A DNA stretch of 64,000 nucleotides from Serratia liquefaciens (GCA_012719855.1 JAAXZN010000023.1:124001-188000), one strand, 5' to 3'; shown: positions 18,470 to 29,170, counted from the stretch's first letter. Translations and numbers: made by a program. The notes: generated by a model not told the origin, from the letters alone.

Positions 18470-20266
18470 TTAGCGGTCCACATCTGACATTACAAAATCG
18501 ATACTACCCAGATAGACGATTAGGTCGGAGACCAGGCTGCCACGGATTACCGCTGGGATTTGCTGCAGGTGCGCAAAGCTTGGCGTACGTACCCGGGTGC
18601 GGTAGCTCATGGTGCTGCCGTCGCTGGTCAGGTAGTAGCTGTTGATCCCTTTGGTGGCTTCAACCATCTGGAATGATTCGTTGGCTGGCATCACCGGGCC
18701 CCAGGAAACCTGCAGGAAGTGGGTGATCAGCGTTTCAATGTGCTGCAGCGTACGCTCTTTCGGCGGCGGCGTGGTCAGCGGGTGATCGGCCTTGAACGGG
18801 CCTTCCGGCATGTTGTTCAGGCACTGCTCAAGGATGCGCAGGCTCTGGCGCAGCTCTTCTACCTTCAGCATGACGCGGGTGTAGCAGTCGCTGTTGCCGT
18901 CGCCGACCGGGATTTCGAAGTCGAAATTCTCATAGCCGGAATACGGACGCCATTTACGCACGTCGAACTCGATACCGGTGGCGCGCAGACCGGCGCCAGT
19001 CACGCCCCACTCCAATGCCTCTTTGGCATTGTAGGATGCAACACCCACGGAACGGCCTTTCAGGATGCTGTTTTTCAGCGCAGCCTTGACGTAGGAATCC
19101 AGGCGTTTTGGCATCCACTCGAGGAATTCACGCAGCAGACGATCCCAACCGCGCGGCAGGTCGTGTGCAACACCGCCAATACGGAACCAGGCCGGGTGCA
19201 TACGGAAACCGGTGATCGCTTCCACCAGATCGTAGATTTTCTGACGGTCGGTAAAGGCGAAGAACACCGGGGTCATGGCGCCGACGTCTTGAATGAACGT
19301 ACTGATGTACAGCAGGTGGCTGTTGATGCGGAACAGTTCGGACAGCATCACGCGGATAGTATCAACGCGATCCGGTACCTTGATCCCGGCCAGTTTCTCA
19401 ACCGCCAGCACGTAAGGCATTTCGTTCACGCAGCCGCCGAGGTACTCGATACGGTCGGTGTACGGAATGTAGCTGTGCCAGGACTGACGCTCGCCCATTT
19501 TCTCGGCGCCACGGTGGTGGTAACCGATATCCGGAACGCAGTCGACGATCTCTTCGCCATCCAGTTGCAGAATGATACGGAATGCACCGTGCGCAGATGG
19601 GTGGTTCGGGCCGAGGTTGAGGAACATGAAGTCCTCGTTCTCTGTGCCACGCTTCATGCCCCAATCTTCCGGCTTGAAGGTCAGCGCTTCCATTTCCAGA
19701 TCTTCTTTCTGTTTGGTCAACACAAAGGGATCGAACTCGGTGGCGCGCGCCGGGTAGTCTTTACGCAGCGGGTGGCCTTCCCAGGTTTGCGGCATCATGA
19801 TGCGCGTCAGGTGCGGGTGGCCGTCGAAGGTAATACCGAACATTTCCCAGGTTTCACGCTCATACCAGTTGGCATTAGGGAAAACCTTGGTTGCTGTGGG
19901 CACGTGCAGGTCTTTTTCAGACAGCGCCACTTTCAGCATGATGTCGCGGTTGCGTTCGATAGAAATCAGATGGTAGAAAACAGAAAAATCCGCGGCCGGC
20001 AAACCGTCGCGGTGGGTGCGAAGACGCTCGTCCACGCCATGCAGATCGAACAGCATGACGTAAGGCTTCGGCTGTTTTCTCAAAAACGTCATTACTTCCA
20101 GTAACTGGTCAGGCTTAACCCATACCACGGGCATTCCGGTACGGGAGGGCTGAACAGTGAAGGCTTCCGGCCCAAAACGGTTGCGCAGTTCGCCAATCAC
20201 CGGATCGTCGAGGTGATCTCGGGTCTGCCAGGCCGGCAAGGCGTCGTGCGTCGTTGAATCTGTCAT
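18470..20266 (-). CDS. nuoC: NADH-quinone oxidoreductase fused subunits C and D
   Basis: Fused NuoCD protein of 598 residues, as in other enterobacteria. The C part (about residues 1-190) is the 30-kDa-type domain with [37 protein letters not shown]. The D part (about 200-598) is the 49-kDa-type, hydrogenase-like domain that lines the quinone site, with [22 protein letters not shown] near its start and [21 protein letters not shown] at the end. It lies between nuoB and nuoE. Confidence 0.97.
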   Translation of the reverse strand: MTDSTTHDALPAWQTRDHLDDPVIGELRNRFGPEAFTVQPSRTGMPVVWVKPDQLLEVMTFLRKQPKPYVMLFDLHGVDERLRTHRDGLPAADFSVFYHLISIERNRDIMLKVALSEKDLHVPTATKVFPNANWYERETWEMFGITFDGHPHLTRIMMPQTWEGHPLRKDYPARATEFDPFVLTKQKEDLEMEALTFKPEDWGMKRGTENEDFMFLNLGPNHPSAHGAFRIILQLDGEEIVDCVPDIGYHHRGAEKMGERQSWHSYIPYTDRIEYLGGCVNEMPYVLAVEKLAGIKVPDRVDTIRVMLSELFRINSHLLYISTFIQDVGAMTPVFFAFTDRQKIYDLVEAITGFRMHPAWFRIGGVAHDLPRGWDRLLREFLEWMPKRLDSYVKAALKNSILKGRSVGVASYNAKEALEWGVTGAGLRATGIEFDVRKWRPYSGYENFDFEIPVGDGNSDCYTRVMLKVEELRQSLRILEQCLNNMPEGPFKADHPLTTPPPKERTLQHIETLITHFLQVSWGPVMPANESFQMVEATKGINSYYLTSDGSTMSYRTRVRTPSFAHLQQIPAVIRGSLVSDLIVYLGSIDFVMSDVDR

Positions 20267-20362
20267 AATTTTTTTTCACCACACTAAAGGGTTATTTCGC
20301 CGCAAGTTCACTTTTCGCTGTGTTAACCAATAGCGCACTAAGATGGACGTTAAATGAACGTC

Positions 20363-21037
20363 TTAAATCTCGTCAGGCGTCCGAAGGTTGGTCACCGCGA
20401 TACGCTCGCCGTGTTTACGCTCTCTTTCAGACTGCATATTGGCGCGGTAAACGCCCTGATCGCCAACAACCCAGGACAGCGGACGGCGTTCTTTGCCGAT
20501 CGATTCCTGCAACAGCATCAGCGCCTGCATGTAAGCTTCTGGACGCGGTGGACAACCCGGGATATACACGTCGACCGGCAAGAATTTGTCCACGCCCTGC
20601 ACCACGGAATAGATATCGTACATGCCGCCGGAGTTGGCACAGGCGCCCATCGAGATCACCCACTTGGGTTCCAGCATCTGTTCGTACAGGCGTTGAATAA
20701 CCGGAGCCATCTTGGTAAAGCAGGTACCGGCTACCACCATCAGGTCAGCCTGACGCGGCGAAGCACGCAATACTTCGGCACCAAAACGAGCCACGTCGTG
20801 AACGGCGGTAAACGACGTCACCATCTCCACGTAACAGCACGAAAGGCCAAAGTTATAGGGCCAAATAGAGTTTTTACGCCCCCAGTTCACCATGTCATGC
20901 AATGCATGTTCGAGTTTACCCATGTAAACCGTGCGGTGAACCTGTTGGTCCAGGGGATCGGCGACAATCTCCTGTTTTTGCAGGGGGTAACGGTCGTTCT
21001 CACCGTTCGGGTCTATGCGGGTGAGCGTATAGTCCAT
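20363..21037 (-). CDS. nuoB: NADH-quinone oxidoreductase subunit B (cluster N2)
   Basis: Subunit holding the last iron-sulfur cluster (N2) before quinone, 224 residues. The tandem-cysteine ligand is visible in [12 protein letters not shown], with the other ligands in [12 protein letters not shown] and [10 protein letters not shown]. It starts 23 bases after nuoA and is followed by a 96-base gap before nuoCD. Confidence 0.97.
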   Translation of the reverse strand: MDYTLTRIDPNGENDRYPLQKQEIVADPLDQQVHRTVYMGKLEHALHDMVNWGRKNSIWPYNFGLSCCYVEMVTSFTAVHDVARFGAEVLRASPRQADLMVVAGTCFTKMAPVIQRLYEQMLEPKWVISMGACANSGGMYDIYSVVQGVDKFLPVDVYIPGCPPRPEAYMQALMLLQESIGKERRPLSWVVGDQGVYRANMQSERERKHGERIAVTNLRTPDEI

Positions 21038-21060
21038 CTTAATGCCTCGTTTTTTACCGA

Positions 21061-21498
21061 CTACTGCGGATGACTGTTGGTGTTAGTGATCGTGCCTGGT
21101 TTGCTCAGACGTTTGGAACGCGACGGTGTCCAGTCCAATGCGCCGATACGCACCAGATAAAACAGACCGGCCAATAGCACCAAAATGAAAATGGCGGCTT
21201 CGATGAAGCCAACCCAACCGCTCTCGCGAATGGAGACCGACCAGGCGTACAGGTACAAGGCTTCAACATCGAAAATAACGAAGAACATGGCGACCAGATA
21301 GAACTTGGCGGACAGACGCATACGCGCCGTGCCGACAGAGTCGATACCTGATTCAAACGGGGTATGTTTGGCACGCGCACGGGCTCTCCCACCCAGGAAG
21401 AACGCGCCCAGCAGCATTAAACCGCAAAGCCCGATAGCCACGACAAAAAATACGGCGAACGCCCAGTGATGAGCGATAACTTCAGTGGTTGTTGACAT
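21061..21498 (-). CDS. nuoA: NADH-quinone oxidoreductase subunit A
   Basis: First gene of the complex I operon, 145 residues, three membrane helices. The conserved cytoplasmic loop [46 protein letters not shown] is intact, including the acidic FDVEALYLY helix. Promoters should lie in the 700-base upstream region, which in E. coli responds to oxygen and nitrate regulators. Confidence 0.97.
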   Translation of the reverse strand: MSTTTEVIAHHWAFAVFFVVAIGLCGLMLLGAFFLGGRARARAKHTPFESGIDSVGTARMRLSAKFYLVAMFFVIFDVEALYLYAWSVSIRESGWVGFIEAAIFILVLLAGLFYLVRIGALDWTPSRSKRLSKPGTITNTNSHPQ

Positions 21499-22152
21499 AC
21501 TCTATGCTTACTCATCAAAAGTGGCGTCGATCGCTCTGCTCTTGTATCTGGCAGTTAGTGCACCACATCGATTTAAGGGAAGGATAAATAAACCACACAA
21601 ACAAACTGCTTTTACAGCGAGTTAGGCAGCGTTTTACTGTGGGCTTTTTACTCCTTTCTATAACCTTTTGTCAACTTTGACAAAAGTATCTACACACTAG
21701 TTTACATACGTATCATTTAATTAACATTTGATGCGCCTGGCTTAGGCTAAATCGTGTCAGTTAATTGCCGTGTAGAAACAGATAGATATAAACCAACATG
21801 CACATTTCAGTTTTACTATACCATTGTCTCAGGAATCTCCTGTTCTTCCACTCACTACCTAGGGGTATTTTTTTGATCCAGGACACGTTTTCAGCATAAA
21901 ACCTCAAAAAAAGTGTGGCCCTTTAATAAATTTTGTCAATTCTGGCGGTAAAAATCGCCGAGACAAACTATCAAAATAACCCTATCCATTCCAGGTCTTT
22001 AGCTGAAAAACTAATCGTGTAAAAAATCACCGAAAGTCATTTTCTTCGTCTGATAACCGTTCTCATTACCCACAAATACTCAAACAAATAACCACTTCGT
22101 AATAAAAAATCATCCAATACGCCATAAATTGATTTTTAGCTAAATTTTGACC
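21499..22152. other. upstream control region of the nuo operon
   Basis: A 650-base AT-rich region without a credible gene. It contains the 22-bp palindrome at 21665-21686. It also has a longer potential hairpin at 21932-21967 (TTTGTC ... GGCG ... CGCC ... GACAAA). Length and position suit a complex promoter region with an untranslated leader. No FNR consensus was found by eye. Confidence 0.5.
21665..21686. promoter_or_regulatory. 22-bp perfect palindrome upstream of nuoA
   Basis: Arms CTTTTGTCAA (21665-21674) and TTGACAAAAG (21677-21686) with a 2-base spacer, about 170 bases before the nuoA start. Each arm contains a TTGACA hexamer reading outward. On the minus strand TTGACA is followed 18 bases later by TAAAAA. 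It is a candidate operator or promoter element of nuo; the binding protein is unknown. Confidence 0.45.
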
Positions 22153-22184
22153 AAAAAAAACCTCCGCCGAAGCAGAGGTTTTTT
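22153..22184. terminator. terminator of lrhA
   Basis: Stem AACCTC[C/T]GC-CGAA-GC[A/G]GAGGTT with an A run on the left and a T run on the right; it sits 24 bases past the lrhA stop. The flanking runs make it bidirectional. Confidence 0.75.
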
Positions 22185-22208
22185 CATCGGGTTTAACGCT
22201 TTTTGGCG

Positions 22209-23144
22209 TTATTCCTCATCGTCAACCAGACAGGCATCATCTTGCAGCGATGCACCGGGCCCGCTGAAGCTGTAGCTGTCGTTGCCGTTTTGCATGGCGC
22301 TGAAGATCGCCATCGCCAGCTCATTACCGCACTGAGGATCCTTGCACAGGCTGTATTGAGTATCAGGCAACACCGGCAATCCCTCCGTTGCGCCAAGCAC
22401 GCGCAGGTCCGGACTCATCATTTCGATTGGGCGAACGGTAATGCCCAGCCCGGCCTTACAGGCCGCGCGAACGGCGGAAAGCGTTGAAGCCACATAGGCG
22501 ATCCGCCATGGGATCCCGGCGTCATCCAGGTGTTTGATCGCCATCGCGCGGAATGGACTTGGATCGTCCATCACCACCAGCGGGATCGGTTCGCCGGCCT
22601 GGAAATGGTAATCGGCCGCGCAATACCACAGGGTTGGCGAAGTACGCAGCACAATATGCGGGCGATCTGCGGCAGCTATCGTGGTGATGGCCAGATCGAC
22701 TTCGCCGCTTTCCAGCATGTCGACCATGAACGAGCTGGGTTTCACCCGGACATCAATCGCCAGTTTTGGGTACACCGACGTGACGCGATTGAGCAAGAAA
22801 GGCAGGATGGTATCGGCGGTATCATCGGAAGCGCCAATAGTCAGAACACCCTTTATATTGTTGTACATCAACGAAGTACAGGCTTCGTCATTGAAGCGCA
22901 GGATTTTCCTGGCGTAGCCGAGAAGCTGAATACCGTGTTCGGTCAGTAATTTATTGCGCCCATGACGGGCAAACAACTCTTTGCCAACCAGTTGCTCTAA
23001 CCGCTGCATTTGTTGGCTGACGGCTGATTGAGTACGACAAACGGCGACTGCCGCCGCCGCAAAAGTATTCAAATCAGCAACAGCTACAAAGGTTCTTAGC
23101 AGATCGAGGTCGAGATTGAGTATCGGACGATTTGCAGTTGTCAT
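22209..23144 (-). CDS. lrhA: LysR-type regulator LrhA (HexA/PecT/HexS family)
   Basis: Global LysR-type repressor, 311 residues. The N-terminal helix-turn-helix is [51 protein letters not shown] (about residues 12-62), nearly identical to E. coli LrhA. The effector domain follows, beginning [22 protein letters not shown]. In E. coli it represses flhDC and motility; the Serratia orthologue HexS represses exoenzyme and pigment genes, and HexA/PecT do so in soft-rot bacteria. It keeps the E. coli position upstream of nuoA and divergent from alaA. The long leader (over 700 bases to alaA) suggests extensive control. Confidence 0.93.
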   Translation of the reverse strand: MTTANRPILNLDLDLLRTFVAVADLNTFAAAAVAVCRTQSAVSQQMQRLEQLVGKELFARHGRNKLLTEHGIQLLGYARKILRFNDEACTSLMYNNIKGVLTIGASDDTADTILPFLLNRVTSVYPKLAIDVRVKPSSFMVDMLESGEVDLAITTIAAADRPHIVLRTSPTLWYCAADYHFQAGEPIPLVVMDDPSPFRAMAIKHLDDAGIPWRIAYVASTLSAVRAACKAGLGITVRPIEMMSPDLRVLGATEGLPVLPDTQYSLCKDPQCGNELAMAIFSAMQNGNDSYSFSGPGASLQDDACLVDDEE

Positions 23145-23905
23145 AGTGTTTTCTTCACTTTTTGAATTCTAATTTACAAACTACCCTGGTGTGTTTCTAA
23201 GACATCGTTAAAGGACGATGCCAGACATGACAGTACCCCACTCATTAGTGGAGGGCAAAAAAATTACTTTTATTTCGTTACCTCTATCGCCTTTTAAAAT
23301 GTGATCTATCGTGAATGCTTATAGAAATGCCGTACTTTATAAGTGGTGAAAGTGATTCATTTTTACCGGGCTAAATATTTTACTCATTCAACGCGTGAGA
23401 TTTCCACACCAATCGTGCTGCATAACCCCCGCGTCCAGACTGGCCTCAGCGTCATTTTCTGCACAAAAAAATCAATAGTTCGTAGCGTAACGTCTGGTTC
23501 ATTTTTTCATGACTTTAATAAATTCAATCAGTAACATTTATTACGTGAATAAATCAGAAATAACTACTTAAACAGCGCTTAAGATAGAAACTGAAATACG
23601 GCTAATGTAATTCACCCTTGTCTTTCAGTTTGGCTCGCCGATTGACATCCCGCTATCAGACTACTCTGGCATTATCATTTCTTTACATTTTAACTTCTTT
23701 AATCTCTGGCCGACTGATCCGTTTGTCGGGTCCCGTTCCGTTGCGGGGATGATACCGGGTAATTATGACTGCACACCACCCCAAAGACAGAATAAAATGC
23801 CAATTTAAAAATAAAACGCAGGACTAAAACCCACCAAAACACTTTAACATTGCTTATATCACCTGGGTTCCTGCGTTACCCCCTTCGTTTGCACCAAAGG
23901 CGTGC
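23145..23905. other. long divergent intergenic region between lrhA and alaA
   Basis: About 760 bases, AT-rich, with no convincing gene. Two small inverted repeats near lrhA, CATCGT-N6-ACGATG (23202-23219) and CCACT-CATT-AGTGG (23238-23251), could be structures in the lrhA leader. The alaA-proximal 100 bases are GC-richer. A long, gene-free lrhA-alaA spacer is also found in E. coli. Confidence 0.45.
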
Positions 23906-24016
23906 ATGGCCCTTCAAAAGCGCCCGCGCCAGGAGTACATTGGGCAGGTTGCGGCATTCCACGGTAGGAACGCCCCCATCCCAGCAAAAGGCTCAACTTT
24001 TTATGTCCCCCATTGA
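23906..24016 (+). CDS. possible leader ORF overlapping the alaA start
   Basis: A 36-codon ORF starting MALQKRPRQEY with AAAGG five bases before its ATG, ending at TGA 24014-24016, so it overlaps the alaA start codon (24003) in another frame. The alaA gene itself has only a weak, distant AAGG. The arrangement would allow translational coupling or leader-based control. It may equally be chance; no homologue is known to me. Confidence 0.3.
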   Translation: MALQKRPRQEYIGQVAAFHGRNAPIPAKGSTFYVPH

Positions 24017-25217
24017 GAAATCCAGCAAACTGGACAACGTCTGCTATGACATTCGTGGCCCGGTGCTCAAAGAAGCTAAACGTCTTGAAGAAGAAGGCAA
24101 TAAAGTCCTGAAACTGAACATCGGCAACCCCGCCCCTTTCGGTTTCGATGCCCCTGATGAAATCCTGGTCGACGTGATCCGCAATTTGCCCACGGCGCAA
24201 GGATATTCCGATTCCAAAGGGCTCTTCTCGGCGCGTAAAGCGATCATGCAGCACTACCAGGCACGAAACATTCGCGACGTGACCGTTGAGGATATCTACA
24301 TCGGCAATGGGGTTTCCGAACTGATCGTGCAATCCATGCAGGCGTTGCTCAATAGCGGCGACGAAATGCTGGTGCCGGCACCGGATTACCCACTGTGGAC
24401 CGCGGCGGTTTCGCTGTCCGGCGGTAAGGCCGTGCATTATCTGTGCGATGAGCAAGCCGGTTGGTTCCCGGATCTGGATGACATCATCAGCAAGATCACC
24501 CCGCGCACCCGCGGCATCGTGATCATCAACCCGAACAACCCTACCGGCGCGGTGTACAGCAAAGCACTGCTGGAACAAATCGTCGAGATTGCCCGTCAGC
24601 ATAACCTGATCATCTTCTCCGATGAGATTTACGACAAAATTCTGTATGACGAAGCCGAACACCATTCGATCGCCGCGCTGGCACCGGACCTGCTGACCGG
24701 CACCTTTAACGGACTGGCCAAAACTTACCGCGTTGCGGGTTTCCGTCAGGGCTGGATGGTGTTGAACGGACCCAAAAAACACGCCAAGGGGTATATCGAA
24801 GGCCTGGAAATGCTGGCGTCAATGCGCCTGTGCGCCAACGTACCGATGCAGCACGCTATCCAAACCGCACTGGGCGGTTACCAGAGCATCAGCGAATTTA
24901 TTCAACCCGGCGGCCGTCTGTATGAACAGCGTAATCGCACCTGGGAGCTGTTGAATGAAATTCCGGGGGTTTCCTGCGTGAAACCTCAGGGTGCGCTGTA
25001 TATGTTCCCACGCATCGACGCCAAACGTTTTAATATTCACGACGATCAGAAATTGGTGCTGGATCTGCTGCTGCAGGAAAAAGTCCTGCTGGTGCAGGGC
25101 AGCGCCTTCAACTGGCCGTACCCGGATCATGTGCGCATCGTTACGCTGCCACGCGTAGATGAACTGGAAATGGCGGTCGGCAAACTTGGCCGCTTCCTGG
25201 AAGGCTATCGTCAATAG
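24003..25217 (+). CDS. alaA: glutamate-pyruvate (alanine) aminotransferase
   Basis: PLP-dependent class I aminotransferase that makes alanine from pyruvate and glutamate in the cytosol; 404 residues. The start at 24003 (MSPIEKSSKLDNVCYDIRGP) aligns exactly with E. coli AlaA, although the reading frame is open 51 codons further upstream. The PLP lysine is in FNGLAKTYRVAGFRQGW; the aspartate and tyrosine partners are in IIFSDEIYDKILYDEAEHHS. It is followed by an 11-bp GC-rich hairpin and then yfbR on the same strand, 118 bases away. Confidence 0.95.
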   Translation: MSPIEKSSKLDNVCYDIRGPVLKEAKRLEEEGNKVLKLNIGNPAPFGFDAPDEILVDVIRNLPTAQGYSDSKGLFSARKAIMQHYQARNIRDVTVEDIYIGNGVSELIVQSMQALLNSGDEMLVPAPDYPLWTAAVSLSGGKAVHYLCDEQAGWFPDLDDIISKITPRTRGIVIINPNNPTGAVYSKALLEQIVEIARQHNLIIFSDEIYDKILYDEAEHHSIAALAPDLLTGTFNGLAKTYRVAGFRQGWMVLNGPKKHAKGYIEGLEMLASMRLCANVPMQHAIQTALGGYQSISEFIQPGGRLYEQRNRTWELLNEIPGVSCVKPQGALYMFPRIDAKRFNIHDDQKLVLDLLLQEKVLLVQGSAFNWPYPDHVRIVTLPRVDELEMAVGKLGRFLEGYRQ

Positions 25218-25221
25218 TCAT

Positions 25222-25247
25222 GATGGGCGCAGCCTGCTGCGCCCATC
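25222..25247 (+). terminator. GC-rich hairpin after alaA
   Basis: Perfect 11-bp stem GATGGGCGCAG-CCTG-CTGCGCCCATC starting 5 bases past the stop, followed by TTCCCC. It lacks a strong T run. It shares its core (GGCGCAG, loop C-M-T-G, CTGCGCC) with hairpins at 25943 and 43370. Confidence 0.5.
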
Positions 25248-25335
25248 TTCCCCCACCACCGCACTGCCTGGGTTGCATAACCCGCCATCACTGCTCACAA
25301 TGGAACCCTCACTTGCCGTTGTATAAGAGAGCACC

Positions 25336-25935
25336 ATGAGCCAGAGCCACTTTTTTGCCCATCTGTCACGTTTGAAACTGATTAACCGCTGGCCGCTGAT
25401 GCGCAATGTCCGTACCGAGAACGTTTCCGAGCACAGCCTGCAGGTGGCATTTGTCGCCCATGCGCTGGCGGTGATCAAGAACCGGAAGTTCAATGGCAAC
25501 CTGAGTGCCGAGCGTGTCGCCCTGCTGGCGATGTACCACGATGCCAGTGAAGTGATCACCGGTGATATGCCGACGCCGATCAAATACTACAATCCGCAGA
25601 TCGCCCACGAGTACAAGAAGATCGAAAAGATCGCCCAGCAGAAACTGCTGGATATGATCCCGGCCGAATTGCGCAATGATTTTCGCTCGATTCTCGACGA
25701 GCACTATTACACCGAAGACGAAAAGTTGGTGGTGAAGCAGGCCGATGCGCTGTGCGCCTACCTGAAGTGCCTGGAAGAACTGTCTGCCGGCAATAACGAA
25801 TTCAAGCTGGCGAAGGCCCGATTGGACAAGACCTTGCAGCAGCGCAGCAGCCCGGAAATGGACTATTTCATGAACGTATTTATTCCCAGCTTCAGCCTGT
25901 CACTGGACGAAATCAGCCTCGACTCCTCCCTGTAA
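25336..25935 (+). CDS. yfbR: 5'-deoxynucleotidase YfbR
   Basis: HD-domain phosphohydrolase that removes phosphate from deoxyribonucleoside 5'-monophosphates, e.g. in thymidylate supply. It has 199 residues, the same as E. coli. Metal ligands are the early histidine in [21 protein letters not shown], the HD pair in [24 protein letters not shown], and a late aspartate in [18 protein letters not shown]. It has the same neighbour order as in E. coli. Confidence 0.95.
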   Translation: MSQSHFFAHLSRLKLINRWPLMRNVRTENVSEHSLQVAFVAHALAVIKNRKFNGNLSAERVALLAMYHDASEVITGDMPTPIKYYNPQIAHEYKKIEKIAQQKLLDMIPAELRNDFRSILDEHYYTEDEKLVVKQADALCAYLKCLEELSAGNNEFKLAKARLDKTLQQRSSPEMDYFMNVFIPSFSLSLDEISLDSSL

Positions 25936-25942
25936 ATCCTAT

Positions 25943-25960
25943 GGCGCAGCATGCTGCGCC
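25943..25960. terminator. hairpin between convergent yfbR and yfbS
   Basis: GGCGCAG-CATG-CTGCGCC, 8 bases past the yfbR stop and just before the yfbS stop. It probably marks both 3' ends. It is the second copy of the GGCGCAG palindrome in the window. Confidence 0.5.
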
Positions 25961-25961
25961 G

Positions 25962-27794
25962 TTAAAATGCATATAGCCAGGGCACGATAATCACGCTAAC
26001 CAGCATCACCAACAGCGTGAACGGCACGCCCATACGCACAAAATCACCGAACTTATAGTTCCCAGGCCCCAACACCAAAGTGTTCACCGGTGAAGAAACC
26101 GGCGTCATAAACGCCGCCGAAGCAGCAATGGCGATAATCATGGCAAACGGGTACGGTGAAACCCCCATTTCGCGGGCGGCGGCAATGGCGATCGGTGCCA
26201 TCAGCACGGCGGTCGCCGTATTGGAAATAAACAGCCCAATAGTGGCGCACAGTGCAAACAGGCACACCAGCATCACCCTTGGCCCGGCACCGCCGGCAAC
26301 GTCCATTAACCCGCGCACGATCAAATCCACCCCGCCAGTCTTCTGCAATGCCTGAGCAAAGGGCATCATGCCGACAATCAAAATAATGCTTGGCCAGTGG
26401 ATCGATTTATAGGCACTTTCCATGTCGATACAGCGGAACTTGCCCATCAGCAGACAGGCAATCAGCGCGGCAATGGGGTTGGGGATCTCGTCGGTCAGCA
26501 TCATTGCCACCATCAACGCCAGACAGAATAATGCGTGCGGTGCCTGAGTGATGGCCGGCGCAACCTCGTCGACCTCGGCGGGCAAATTGAGCACGATAAA
26601 ATCGTGGGTTTTCGCCTGCAGCTGACGGATTGCCTTCCAGTCGCCAATCACCAACAGAATGTCGCCCAACGCCAGCGGCTCATCCACCAGCTTGCCCGCC
26701 AGGGTTTCGCCATTGCGGCGGATCCCCACCACGTTCAGATCGTAACGGCTGCGAAAGGCGGATTCGCGCAGGCTTTTGCCCAACAGCGTCGAGTCGGGAA
26801 TCAACGACACTTCCGCCATGCCGACGTTGCGCGACTGCTCGGAAAAATAGTCGCCGCGCAGCACCATGGGTTCCAGTTGCTGCTCACTGCAGAACTCACG
26901 TAAATCGACCTGGCTGTCCGACATGTCGAGCAGCAGCACATCGCCTTCACGCAGCTCGGTGCTGCCAGATGCGCTGACCATTACCCGCCGAAAGCGTTTC
27001 CAACGTTCAATGCCCACCACATTGGCGCCGTAGCGAGCACGCAGGTGCAGCTCGTCCAGGGAATGCCCCACCAGCGGCGAACCGCTGCGCAGCGCCAGCC
27101 GACGCGCCCGGCCGGTCAGCTTGTAGTCGCGGATCAGATCGCGGAAGGTGCGTCGCTGCCAGGTTTCACGCGTTTTATCGCCGTCTTCATTGCCCAGCCA
27201 ACGGCGGGCCACCAGCATATAGCCCACGCCCAGCACCAACACCGCCAGGCCTACCGGCGTCACGCCGAAGAAGCCAAAACCGCTGATGCCTTCGCGCACC
27301 AGCTCGCTGTTTACCACCATGTTCGGCGGGGTCGCCACCAGGGTCATCATGCCGCTGATCAGACCGGCAAAGCTCAGCGGCATCATCAACCTTCCCGGGG
27401 CGATTTTCATTCGCGCCGCCACGCTGAGCACCACCGGGATAAAAATGGCCACTACGCCGGTCGAACTCATGAAAGCCCCCAGGCCGGCGACGGTGACCAT
27501 CAGCAACATCAGCATTTTGGTTTCACTACTGCCGGCTACCTTCACCAGCCAGTCTCCCACCTGATAAGCCACCCCGGTGCGCACCAGCCCTTCTCCGATC
27601 ACGAACAGCGCGGCAATCAGGATCACGTTGGGATCGCTAAAGCCGACCGTGGCCTCCGGCAGGGTCAGGGTACCGCTCAGCACAAAGGCGATGATCACCA
27701 GCAACGCCACTACGTCCATACGCAGTTTATTGGTGGTAAACAACACAATGGCAATCAACAGTAAACTCAGCACCCACAGTAATTCGCTGTTCAA
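25962..27794 (-). CDS. yfbS: SLC13-type permease with TrkA-C domains
   Basis: Inner-membrane transporter of the divalent-anion/sodium symporter class, 610 residues as in E. coli YfbS. It has an N-terminal block of helices (about 1-190), a cytoplasmic middle with two TrkA-C (RCK-C) domains ([27 protein letters not shown] and [30 protein letters not shown]), then a second helix block (about 400-610). The substrate is not established. The gene is convergent with yfbR. Confidence 0.92.
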   Translation of the reverse strand: MNSELLWVLSLLLIAIVLFTTNKLRMDVVALLVIIAFVLSGTLTLPEATVGFSDPNVILIAALFVIGEGLVRTGVAYQVGDWLVKVAGSSETKMLMLLMVTVAGLGAFMSSTGVVAIFIPVVLSVAARMKIAPGRLMMPLSFAGLISGMMTLVATPPNMVVNSELVREGISGFGFFGVTPVGLAVLVLGVGYMLVARRWLGNEDGDKTRETWQRRTFRDLIRDYKLTGRARRLALRSGSPLVGHSLDELHLRARYGANVVGIERWKRFRRVMVSASGSTELREGDVLLLDMSDSQVDLREFCSEQQLEPMVLRGDYFSEQSRNVGMAEVSLIPDSTLLGKSLRESAFRSRYDLNVVGIRRNGETLAGKLVDEPLALGDILLVIGDWKAIRQLQAKTHDFIVLNLPAEVDEVAPAITQAPHALFCLALMVAMMLTDEIPNPIAALIACLLMGKFRCIDMESAYKSIHWPSIILIVGMMPFAQALQKTGGVDLIVRGLMDVAGGAGPRVMLVCLFALCATIGLFISNTATAVLMAPIAIAAAREMGVSPYPFAMIIAIAASAAFMTPVSSPVNTLVLGPGNYKFGDFVRMGVPFTLLVMLVSVIIVPWLYAF

Positions 27795-27840
27795 AACGGC
27801 CTCACCCGGCAGAGATATCCAAGGGCTTAAAAATTAGCAT

Positions 27841-27863
27841 AAAAAAAACCCGCCGGTGCGGGG
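27841..27863 (-). terminator. terminator of the yfbU-yfbT unit
   Basis: On the minus strand GACCCCGC-ACCG-GCGGG followed by eight T. It lies about 28 bases past the yfbT stop. Confidence 0.75.
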
Positions 27864-27891
27864 TCTAATCAATTTGGGTGAAGATAGGACG

Positions 27892-28548
27892 TTACGCCAC
27901 CAGGTTAATCGCGGCGCCCTGTTCCGTTTTGCTCACGGCGATCTGCTCAAGCGATGACAGCAGCAGATCGACCTGATCCAACTTTGGCGCATCGGCCGGA
28001 GCATTGACGGCAATCACCTGGCAGCCTGCGGCCAGCCCGGAAAGAATGCCGGCAGCGGCGTCTTCCACCACCACACAATCTTGCGGTGCCAACCCCAGGC
28101 GCTCAGCCCCCAGCAGATACGCATCCGGCTGCGGCTTGCCCTTTTTCACCTGCTCGGCAGTAATGAAAACCTCCGGCTGTGGCAGGCCACCGGCGTTGCG
28201 CCGAGCGGTAGCTACCGGGATCGAGCCGGAAGTGACGATCGCCCAGGGAATGTCGAGCTGATTCAAGCGCGCCAGCAAGGCAGCGGCGCCGGGCAGTGCG
28301 GTAACGCCCTCCGTGTCCTGCGCTTCCACCTGTTCCAGCAGCAGAAACTCCTGCTGAATCTCGGCCTCGCTTTCACCCGGCATAAAATGACGCAACGAGG
28401 TAATGGCCTGTTTACCGTGAATAAAATCCAGCACGTCCTGCGGATCAACGCCACGGCGTTTGGCCCAGTTAACCCAGGCGCGCTCTACCGCAGGCAATGA
28501 ATCCACCAACGTCCCATCAAGATCGAACAGAAAACCCTTACACTCCAC
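27892..28548 (-). CDS. yfbT: HAD-family sugar phosphatase YfbT
   Basis: Haloacid-dehalogenase phosphatase of 218 residues, acting on small sugar phosphates in the cytosol. Motif I is FLFDLDGTLVDS (nucleophile D9), motif II the threonine of AIVTSGS, motif III the lysine of KKGKPQPDAYLLGAERLG, and motif IV VVVEDAAAGILSG. A cap domain lies at about residues 15-80. It follows yfbU with a 16-base gap, so the two are probably co-transcribed and end at the terminator at 27841. Confidence 0.92.
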   Translation of the reverse strand: MECKGFLFDLDGTLVDSLPAVERAWVNWAKRRGVDPQDVLDFIHGKQAITSLRHFMPGESEAEIQQEFLLLEQVEAQDTEGVTALPGAAALLARLNQLDIPWAIVTSGSIPVATARRNAGGLPQPEVFITAEQVKKGKPQPDAYLLGAERLGLAPQDCVVVEDAAAGILSGLAAGCQVIAVNAPADAPKLDQVDLLLSSLEQIAVSKTEQGAAINLVA

Positions 28549-28564
28549 AGGAAACCTCTTTTAA

Positions 28565-29059
28565 TCAGGCATTGATAATTTGCGCTATCTCAACGGCGCT
28601 CAAATGATACTGGCGTGGGCATGACAGCCAGATAGCCAGCATACGCTGGTACTTTTCCCACATTTTGGTTTGGGCGTTGAAGCCATGGCTGCCGGAATCG
28701 AAATGAGTATAGCGCCCCTCGGTGTTAACCAGGAAACGCACGTAGCTCAGATGACGCGCCTCGGTCGCGGCGTCAAAGCCGAGAAACGCCAGGCGGCGGG
28801 CTTCAATGCCTTGTTTGTCTTTCAGATTGTCCCAGGAAACCTGCAGCGCGTGGTGCATTTCCATAACGTTGATAATGGTGCGGCACACGTCTTCGCTCAT
28901 TTCGCCGAAGTCGCGATCCAGCTCGCGCATCTGCAGGCCAAAACCGCGTTCGATAATAGTCTGCAAGCGACGATAACGTTCGGCGTTATCCGGATCCAGC
29001 AGGGTCATCATCTTGTATTGGTTCGACAGGATCAGGCGTTGGGCGTGGGTCATTTCCAT
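28565..29059 (-). CDS. yfbU: YfbU family protein (UPF0304)
   Basis: Conserved cytosolic protein of unknown function, 164 residues, identical in length to E. coli YfbU. It opens [41 protein letters not shown] and is largely helical, with no catalytic motif recognised. It is upstream of yfbT in a probable two-gene unit. Confidence 0.92.
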   Translation of the reverse strand: MEMTHAQRLILSNQYKMMTLLDPDNAERYRRLQTIIERGFGLQMRELDRDFGEMSEDVCRTIINVMEMHHALQVSWDNLKDKQGIEARRLAFLGFDAATEARHLSYVRFLVNTEGRYTHFDSGSHGFNAQTKMWEKYQRMLAIWLSCPRQYHLSAVEIAQIINA

Positions 29060-29170
29060 TATAATTTCCTCGATAAATTACTCATGGCGAAAGCATCGCA
29101 CAGCGCAATATCACAGGAAATCACAACTCGCCGGTTCTTTGATTTGAACGGGGGTTATTGGCAAGAACGC

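Noticed and set aside
23850-24002. N-terminal extension of alaA by 51 codons
   Set aside because: Not present in E. coli AlaA, composition unlike the protein, and the start at 24003 aligns exactly.
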